DNA from: Diadophis punctatus similis
Taxonomy: Eukaryota > Chordata > Lepidosauria > Squamata > Dipsadidae
Reading direction: 5' to 3'
DNA: 64,000 nt
Assembly: GCA_023053685.1 (NCBI GenBank)
Contig: JALIGW010000032.1
Coordinates: 6,391,720 to 6,455,719 of the forward strand
Below the pieces are notes generated by a model. It did no database searches, had not been told where the DNA came from, and saw only the letters and a list, made by a program, of their open reading frames with translations. The translations under genes and the position numbers were made by a program. Below, piece after piece: positions 57,064 through 64,000 of this stretch; positions within the stretch are counted from its first letter, which is position 1, and every line of letters starts with the position of its first letter.

Positions 57064-57312
57064 TTTTATTTATTTATTTATTTGTGAGATTTATATACCG
57101 CCTCACAGTGCAAGCACTCTCTAAGCGGTTTACACCATTAAGCAATGTGTATACATTGCCCCCAACAATCTGGGTCCTCATTTTACCTACCTCGGAAGGA
57201 TGGAAAGCTGAGTCAACCTTGAGCCGGTGAGATTTGAACCGCTGACCTGCAGATCACAGTCAGCTAAAGTGGCCTGCAGTACTGCCTCTAACCGCTGCGC
57301 CACCTCGGCTCT
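57064..57312 (-). repeat. tRNA-derived SINE (second family), minus strand
   Basis: Inverse of the 33928 copy, including GAGATTTGAACCGCTGACC (B-box side) and CTGCGCCACCTCGGCTC head. Confidence 0.85.
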
Positions 57313-57489
57313 TTTTTCTTGGTGGTTAAGCAAAGTACATCCAGAAGGATGTTGTTCTACAAAAGTATTTTTGTGCAAAGGGAAGACAGCCTAATAACAC
57401 AAAATCTAGCAAACTTGGATTTGGGGGAATTGCTGTAATTTGTCTCTCCTCTTTCCTGGGTACCTAGAATGATCCCCCCCCCTGTTTTG

Positions 57490-57830
57490 AAGGTACTCAA
57501 CTTACAATCACAATGGAGTCCAAAATTTCTGTTGTTAAGCAAGACAGTTGTTAACTGAGTTTTGCCCCACTTTACAACCTTTCTTGCCAGAGTTAAGTGA
57601 ATTGCTGCAATGGTTAAGTTAGTAACACGGTTGTTAAGTGAATCTGGCTTCCCCATTGACGCTGCTTGTCAGGTCACAAATGGTGACCACATGGCCCCAC
57701 AACATAAATACACACCAGTTGCCAGGAGTCTGAATTTTGATCACAATGCTTCAATGGTCAGAAGTCACTTTTTTTCAATGCCGCTGCAACTTCAAGTGGT
57801 CACTAAACAAAGTCAAGCATTACCTGAATT
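57490..57830. repeat. Foldback repeat copy
   Basis: GGTACTCAACTTACAATCAC to AACAAAGTCAAGCATTACC. Confidence 0.7.
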
Positions 57831-58279
57831 AATGCCAAAGTTCCCCCAATTGCTACATGCCATTCCATAATACTGCTGCTGCCCTTCAACCAAGATATTC
57901 TTTTCCTTCCCTTGACCGAAGTGATCTACTGCAGCGGTTCTCAATCCCAGCAATTTAAAGAGGTGTGGATGTCAATTCTCCAACCAGCACCTTTACTGGG
58001 CCCGTTTAAACTGCCCACTTCATTTTGCTCTTCACAGGGCAGTTGCCAAGCAAGGGCCCCGAGTCACCTTTGCACCAGGCTTCGCATTTCCACTATTATT
58101 TGGCAGTCGAGAAAGCCTGCTCTCCACTCCATGAAGTGCATTAGGAATACTGAGGAGGACTCCAAATTACTTCCTTCAGGTTTTCTTTTCTGTATGTCCC
58201 TGGCTTAGTCTTTTTAGAACTAGTGTATTGCTTGGTTTTTGCTTATTTCAGTTTGCACCGAAGGGACTTACAGGGGTCT

Positions 58280-58400
58280 TTTTAACCAGAGCTGTCTAAC
58301 CATGGCAACTTTTAAGACCCATGGACTTCATTCCCAGAATTCCCCAGCCAGCAGAGGTGTTGAAGAGTCAAAGCCCACAGGTCTTAAAGCTGCCAAGTTT
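58280..58400. mobile_element. Palindromic MITE (GTTGAAGTCCAC family)
   Basis: GAGCTGTCTAACCATGGCAAC to CTGCCAAGTTTGGACTCTC, with the ACTTCATTCCCAGAATTCC centre. Confidence 0.6.
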
Positions 58401-58996
58401 GGACTCTCTCTCTGCTGCCTCTAATTTAAATGCCAAGTCACAGGGATTAAAGAGAAAGGCAGAAAGAGAAGCAGCCTCTGGCTGTAGGAAAAGAAAGGGG
58501 TGTTTGCTTTTCCTCTCTTGCTTTGCCGCTGCCTGGAATTCCCCTGCGAATCCTTTCACCAGCCAGGATGATTGTCAACCGAATCCTCTCCCTTCTGTGG
58601 GGCTTTTGTTTTGCTCAAGCAAACCTCAGACTGCACGAAATGAAAGTGAACTGGTGGTTTTGGCCAACCCCCTCTCCATGAAAGAATGGGGCTGGCTGCC
58701 CCAACTCTGTGCCCCCACCAGCCTCATCAGCATGGCAGCAAATGGTGAGAGAGGGGAGGGGAAGGGTCTGCCCCTCACCTGGCCTGCTGTGGGTTGAATG
58801 GATCCTGGCGCCTCTCTTCTCCCCATTCCGTAAGAGCAGCAGAGACCCACGTGGGGCTTGAGCAGCCTCCATCTTTTCTCCTTCAAATACTACGATGAAC
58901 GTCAGCAGTGAGAACTGGCTCTTGCCTCCAAGATCGCTTTTCAGAGGGGGATGGGCGGCATATCAAGGATGCCAATTGTTGCTTAATGAAGAAACA

Positions 58997-59505
58997 CAGG
59001 TAGTCCTCGACTTACAATCACAATTGAGCCCAATATTTCTGGTGTTAAGTGAGACATTTGTTAAGTGAATTTTGCCCCATTTTACGACTTTTCTTGCCAG
59101 TTAAGTGAATCACTGCGGTTGTTAAGCTAGTGACACAGTCGCCTAGTGAATCTGGCTTCCCTATTGATTTTGCTTGTCAGAAGGTCACAAAGTTATTGCA
59201 TGACCCCAGGACACTGCAACCGTCATAAATATGAGTCAGTTGCCAAACCTCTGAATTCTGATCACGTGACTGTGGGGATGCTGCAACCTTCGTGTGAAAA
59301 ATGAGTCACTTTTTTCAGTGTTAACATCAAATGATCACTAAAAAAAAACTGCTGTAAGTTGTTGTAACTGTTGTATCTATATGTCTGTGGAGATTCTCTG
59401 TCATCGGGGTCCTGGTTGTCTCAAAGGTGCTTTTTTCAAGAGGCAACTGGACTTTCTGGGTTTTCTTTGAAGACGTTCCGCTTCTCCTCCAAGAAGCTTC
59501 TATAT
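58997..59505. repeat. Foldback repeat copy followed by AAGCTTCTT repeat
   Basis: 58997-59360 is a foldback copy (GTAGTCCTCGACTTACAATC). 59385-59505 is the GTCCTGGTTGTCTCAAAGGT ... AAGAAGCTTCT unit. Confidence 0.75.
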
Positions 59506-60426
59506 CTACAATGACCGTCTTTCTTTTTCAACGGGACAAGAAAGATCACGAAGCACTTAAGAGGAATGAGTCCTTCCGGAGGAAGTTCAGCAAGGACTCT
59601 ACAGAAGAAAATCCTGCTTCGTCAACCTTTGGGAACTGGCGCATGAATGGAGTCGGCCCTTTGACGATTCCATTCTCCCCATCAGAGGCTCCCCAGAAAC
59701 GTTTAGTGTCTTGGAATAAACTTTACCGTGGCTTATGGCCTGCGGCCTGTATAATAAAGGCGGCCAAACTAAGGGCAATTGGTAGAACAAACAGCCTTAG
59801 AATTAACCATGAAGGTACTGAAGTGGTGTGTGGCTTCTGCTTTTTAGGATTGGCTCTCAGCAAACAGTTCTGCAGATCAGCTCTTGACAGAAGAGCCCTG
59901 GAGGCCCTTGGAAAAGCGGTTCAGATCTGTGATGTGTCTCCGCCTACAAAAGATCAGAATTGCACCAAGCCTTGCTAATTCCCTAGGATCTTCTATGGAA
60001 GCAGAAACTGGATTTTGAAGAAGGTGGAAGTACTGATGGTTCTGGACACGGATGCCAGAGAAGATTCATGAGAATATTGTGGACAGACGTAAAATAATGG
60101 ATTTTGAAACAAACCAAATTTCCAAATTTCACATTCAAGATGCAAATGTTTTGCAAAGATCCACCTTCCCCTAAAGGCCCAAAATGCTTGGGGAGTTGGA
60201 AGGAGGGGAAAAAAAGATGACTACCACGGCAATGGCTGCACCACTGGAAGGCAGCCTTCGGGATGGAGTCAAGCCAGTCTGGAGGTTTATTCATTTAATA
60301 AATAAATAAAATGGTTATTAAAAGTGAATACTGACTTGAAACACATAATCAATCAGCCAGATTTACTGATGGCTAAGAACCTGGAGGGTTCTGAGGGTGT
60401 TGCAGAAACTGACAAAACAGAAATAC

Positions 60427-61135
60427 AGATAGTCCTTGATTTACAACTATTCGTTTAGCGACAGTTTTTGAAGTTACAACTGCAACAGAAAAAGTGACTT
60501 ATGTTCGATCCTCACACTTATAGAATAACAGAGTTGGAAGGGACCTTGGAGGTCTTCTAGTCCAACCCCCTGCTTAGGCAGGAAACCCTACACCACTTCA
60601 GACAAATGGTTATCCAACATCTTTTTTAAAACTTCCAGTGTTGGAGCATTCACAACTTCTGGAGGCAAGCTGTTCCACAGATTAATTGTTCTAACTGTCA
60701 GGAAATTTCTCCTTAGTTCCAGGTTGCTTCTCTCCTTGTTTGGTTTCCACCCATTGCTTCTTGTTCTACCCTCAGGTGCTTTGGAGAATAGCTTGACTCC
60801 CTCTTCTTTGTGGCAGCCCCTGATATATGACCATTGCAACATCCCCACGTTCATGATCACAATTCGGGCACTTGGCAACCAGCGTATATTTACAACGGTT
60901 GCTGTCTCCCACACAAAATCATCATTCACAACCTTCCCAACTGGCTTCCAATAAGCAAAGTCAATAGGGTAAGCCGGATTCACTTAACGACATGATTCAC
61001 TTAAGAATTGCAGTGATTTGTTTAACAACCTTTTATGACAAAAAGTGTCATCAATTGGATGAGGCTCACTTAACAACCGTCTTGCTTAGCAATGGAAATT
61101 CTGCTCCAAATTATGGTTGTATGTCGAGCACTTCC
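60427..61135. repeat. Foldback repeat split by a CR1 insertion
   Basis: Foldback parts 60427-60525 and about 60827-61135; between them a CR1 3' end (60527-60825, antisense) encoding RNFLTVRTINLWNSLPPEVV on the minus strand. Confidence 0.78.
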
Positions 61136-61982
61136 TACATGGGAAGCAAACTTTGCCATTTCTTCCTTCTTGGCCGGCAGGTGGGCTTGCTACTGGCCCT
61201 TCCTTGCCACCCAGGTTTTTCCCCCTACTTCCCAGTTTACCTCGTAACCCTGGGACTCTGGCAATTCTCCATCCAAGTATTTACCCAAGCACAATCCTCA
61301 GCTTTCCCAAGGTTAGTTAGTTGCTGCCATCTGCTGTTTGCCAGTCACCGTTTAGAAAAAAGGAGAACGAGGAGGCGTGACCAAATTGTAAAAACAGAAA
61401 ACCATGTATTGCATACAGAAAGTGGACAGGGAGAAGGAACAAGGTGGGATCACCCAATGGAGCTGAAAGAAAGGAATTTAAGATCAAAGAAAGCCCTTCT
61501 TTATACATCATTCCCATATGATGTGGTGGCCACTGACTTGGATGACTTTAATAATGGCATCCGTTAATCAGCGAGGCCCCTCAAGACCAGTAATTTAGAA
61601 ACTTCCATGTTCTCTGTTTCCTCGGGGAGGGGGAGGCACTGGGAGAAAAATACTAGTCAGGTGGGCCGGGGCTTGATGCAAAGAGATACAATATTTACAC
61701 TGCATTCACTGCTGGAACTTTTACTCTTCATTTTCCAGCAAGTATTGGGGTAACTGAAGTCTCCCATCACCACCAGAACCTGCCATCTTGAAACCTGGTT
61801 TAGAAAAGAATCATTTGCAACCTCTGCCTGGGTGAAGAGGGGCTAGTCAGGCCCCAAAACGGCATAACTTGGTTTTTAGCCCCTTTTAAGCTTAACCAAA
61901 CGATCTCAATAGGACTTCCACATTCAGGAATAGTCTGTCTTTGTGGTACATCCCAAAAGTCTTGCTTTGTCTACCACTTTAG

Positions 61983-62076
61983 AACAGGGCTCTCCAAACT
62001 TGGCAACTGGCTGGGGACTTCTGGGGGTTGAAGTCCACAAGTCTTAAGGTTGCCAAGCTCTGGAGAGCCCTGGCTT
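61983..62076. mobile_element. Palindromic MITE in the FANCG 3' flank
   Basis: CAGGGCTCTCCAAACTTGGC ... GGTTGCCAAGCTCTGGAGAG with a GTTGAAGTCCACAAGTCTT centre. Confidence 0.72.
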
Positions 62077-62515
62077 TATAATAAGTCATTTTGGTTGAGC
62101 TCCACATTTCAGCGGGTCTCATCCCAGCAGGATGCCCTTTGGCAGCTCCTCCTGCTCTTTATCCAGACTCTGGCAACGGGTGCAGAGGCTCTGGAAGCCA
62201 AGACGGTTCTCCTCTGAACTGCTGCGTGTGTTGAGGATCCCCTCCATTACAAAGGGGAGCCTCTGCGTTCTCTTCCCCACTTCCCGCTGAGCACGAAGCC
62301 CTCCTGAGTCATGCAAGCCAGCTCCAAGAGCCAGAGCCTTCTGGCAGCAGATATTCATGTGGGAGAGCAAGAACACCCTTTTCTGCCATTGAGAAAGGTC
62401 CCCCTTCCCACTCCCCTTCTTCCCACGGGCGGCAGTGAACTCTGGAGAAGCCCTTTCGGGAGGGAGAGAAGCAGCTGAGAGAAAAGCTGGCAAGAGGAGA
62501 GAAGCTGCCGTAGCA

Positions 62516-62627
62516 TTAAAGCACCTGGCCGTTCTCCCCCAGGTAGCTTTTTATATCCTTGGCAAAGGATTCCCTGCGAGGAAACTCCATCTGTTTCACG
62601 CACGATCGCAGGTACAGTGGGCAAGAT
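62516..62627 (-). CDS. FANCG: FANCG terminal coding exon (partial gene, runs off right edge)
   Basis: After a long pyrimidine tract and TTCCAG acceptor, a 112-bp exon (one base finishing a codon, then 36 codons and TAA) encodes SCPLYLRSCVKQ..., ending SYLGENGQVL. It aligns with the C terminus of mammalian FANCG as I recall it (LPLYLxS, an Arg followed by Phe, then a closing Ser-Leu segment). FANCG is a TPR scaffold of the Fanconi anaemia core complex in interstrand crosslink repair. Gene order and strand (FANCG directly upstream of VCP, both minus) match mammals. No other FANCG exon is visible up to 64000, so the preceding intron is over 1.3 kb. The call rests on a short alignment plus synteny. 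Confidence 0.72.
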
Positions 62628-63365
62628 CTGGAACACAAAAGGAGGGGGCAGGAGGAGGAGGAGGAGGATCAAAGTTAGCAGGAGGCTGTGATGGAAGTTC
62701 AGCTTGCCCCCACCACCACCACACACACACTTTCTGCTGCACAAACCACAAGGCCAAAGCCGGAGAGAGGAGGGAAGGAAGCCCCCCCCTCCTGTTCACC
62801 AGGAACTCTTCCTTTCAGGTGGAGGCCGCAGTTCTACAGCTGTTCATGCCCAGAATTACGCCAGCAACAACTGGCAGTCAGAACACTTGACAAAAATGCC
62901 TTCCTTTCACAACACATAAGCAGGCCCAACCACGGTTTCAACTGGGAAACTCTTACTATCTCAAATTCAACAAGGGGGTTGCTTGAAGCTTGGCCTCCCA
63001 AGACATCACCCACTGACAGAGACCCAGGGGTAAATATTCTTTATATACCATTCAAAGTCTTGGAAGAAAATCAAGAGCCCAGCAGACAGGCCCTCTAATA
63101 GCTGTCACTCAGATTCACAGGAAACAGGCAACAAATCCTAATCAAGGAACCAACCACTCCCAAACCTGGCAGGGCAAGCTACTCTATATAAACAGCCAGC
63201 AAATCCTCCTCCTCCTCCTTGGACTGATGAGGTTACCAAGCCTGGTCATGAAATGTCTGCAGCAAAACCACCAAGCTCAAAGAATGTCAGGAACCCAACA
63301 CTTCACCCATTCTCTGTAGTCTCTATTAGCTTGGAGGAGGCACCACCAGGAATTTCCAGAGAGGA

Positions 63366-63720
63366 TTAGGGGCTTGGTGTAGTGGACAAAGTGCTGGCTT
63401 AGAAACCAGGAGACGGTGAGTTCTAGCCCCGTCTTCGGCATGAAAGCCAGCTGGGTGACTTTGGACCAATCACCCAGGAGACAGTGAGTTCTAGTCCCGT
63501 CTTAGGCATGAAAGCCAGCTGGGTGACTTTGGACCAATCACCCAGGAGACAGTGAGTTCTAGTCCCGTTTTAGGCATGAAAGCCGACTGGGTGACTTTGG
63601 GCCAGTAACTCTCTCTCAGCCCAACCTACTTCACAGGGTTGTTGCTGTGGGGAAAATACAAGGATGATGTATGTCTGCTGCCTTGAGTTACCTATACATA
63701 CACAGGCAAGGTGAAAAATC
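63366..63720 (+). repeat. tRNA-derived SINE with internal triplication
   Basis: Head GGCTTGGTGTAGTGGACAAA; a 68-bp unit starting CCAGGAGAC is repeated at 63406, 63474 and 63542; then the GTTGTTGCTGTGGGGAAAAT tail. Lies in the FANCG last intron, same family as 1946. Confidence 0.85.
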
Positions 63721-64000
63721 TAATCATAAATAACATTTTTTTCATCGTATCCTTGTCTGGGTACCAGACAGAGCAGCAGAAATGAAGGGTTTATTTTGCG
63801 TGTTGGTGGGCAGGAAGCAGAACTAGACCCAAAGTGGCTGCCGTTTAGGTGAGGTGTGTGAGAGAGACTGGATGGGGCTTCCATAGAGTGAGTTTCCCTA
63901 GAGGGGCTTCGGGGACAACGCTCAGCCCAAAGAACACACACCTTCCTGTGTTTTCCTCCATCAAGCCAGGCTCCGATGGGAGCTTCGGCCAGTGTGCAAC

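Noticed and set aside
59427..59978. 183-codon plus-strand frame
   Set aside because: Its first 30 codons are the AAGCTTCTT repeat. The rest shows no convincing domain (a weak LINE-like VCGFCFLG) and no splice partners; probably a decayed repeat.

Overview
This is vertebrate nuclear DNA, most likely from a squamate reptile and probably a snake. The basis is long introns, CpG-island promoters, and a dense mix of CR1/L3-type and L2-type LINEs, tRNA-derived SINEs, hAT-like MITEs and an L1 element, plus an AATAG-type tail after an L2 element. There are no bacterial-style operons, CRISPR arrays or free-standing tRNA/rRNA genes.

The central gene is VCP (p97/Cdc48 AAA+ ATPase) on the minus strand, with its start codon at 53125 and stop at 18589. 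All 17 coding exons can be placed to the base. They sum to 2421 bp (806 codons plus stop), the length known for the mammalian protein, with every reading-frame phase matching. Both ATPase domains keep their Walker A, Walker B and arginine-finger residues. Intron 14 uses a GC donor. The promoter (about 52600-53900) is a CpG island with six CCAAT boxes, two CRE-like sites and an ETS site.

Upstream of VCP on the same strand, at the right end, lies the terminal coding exon of FANCG (62516-62627). This is the VCP-FANCG order known in mammals, but here the genes are about 9.4 kb apart because of repeats. Left of VCP, a plus-strand gene (10489-14345, three coding exons, 281 aa) starts in its own CpG island. 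It encodes a small single-pass membrane protein that I cannot name. A further candidate plus-strand terminal exon (18306-18507) lies convergent with, and antisense to, the VCP 3' end.

Most of the remaining sequence is transposable elements. Left flank (1-10 kb): two possible orphan CpG islands, SINE/CR1/L2 copies and several hAT-like MITEs with intact 8-bp target duplications. VCP introns: a half-L1 with an intact ORF1 and no ORF2 (intron 10), hAT insertions (introns 1, 3 and 13), a roughly 720-bp CT/CA microsatellite (intron 5), and many copies of a roughly 370-bp foldback repeat. Right flank (54-62 kb): CR1/L3 LINEs, SINEs, foldback repeats and an L2 tail.

I found no wholly new system. The points most worth a second look are the unnamed membrane-protein gene and its possible alternative 3' exon, the HAL1-like L1, the nested hAT/CR1 insertions, the long-armed foldback MITE, and the GC-AG intron of VCP.
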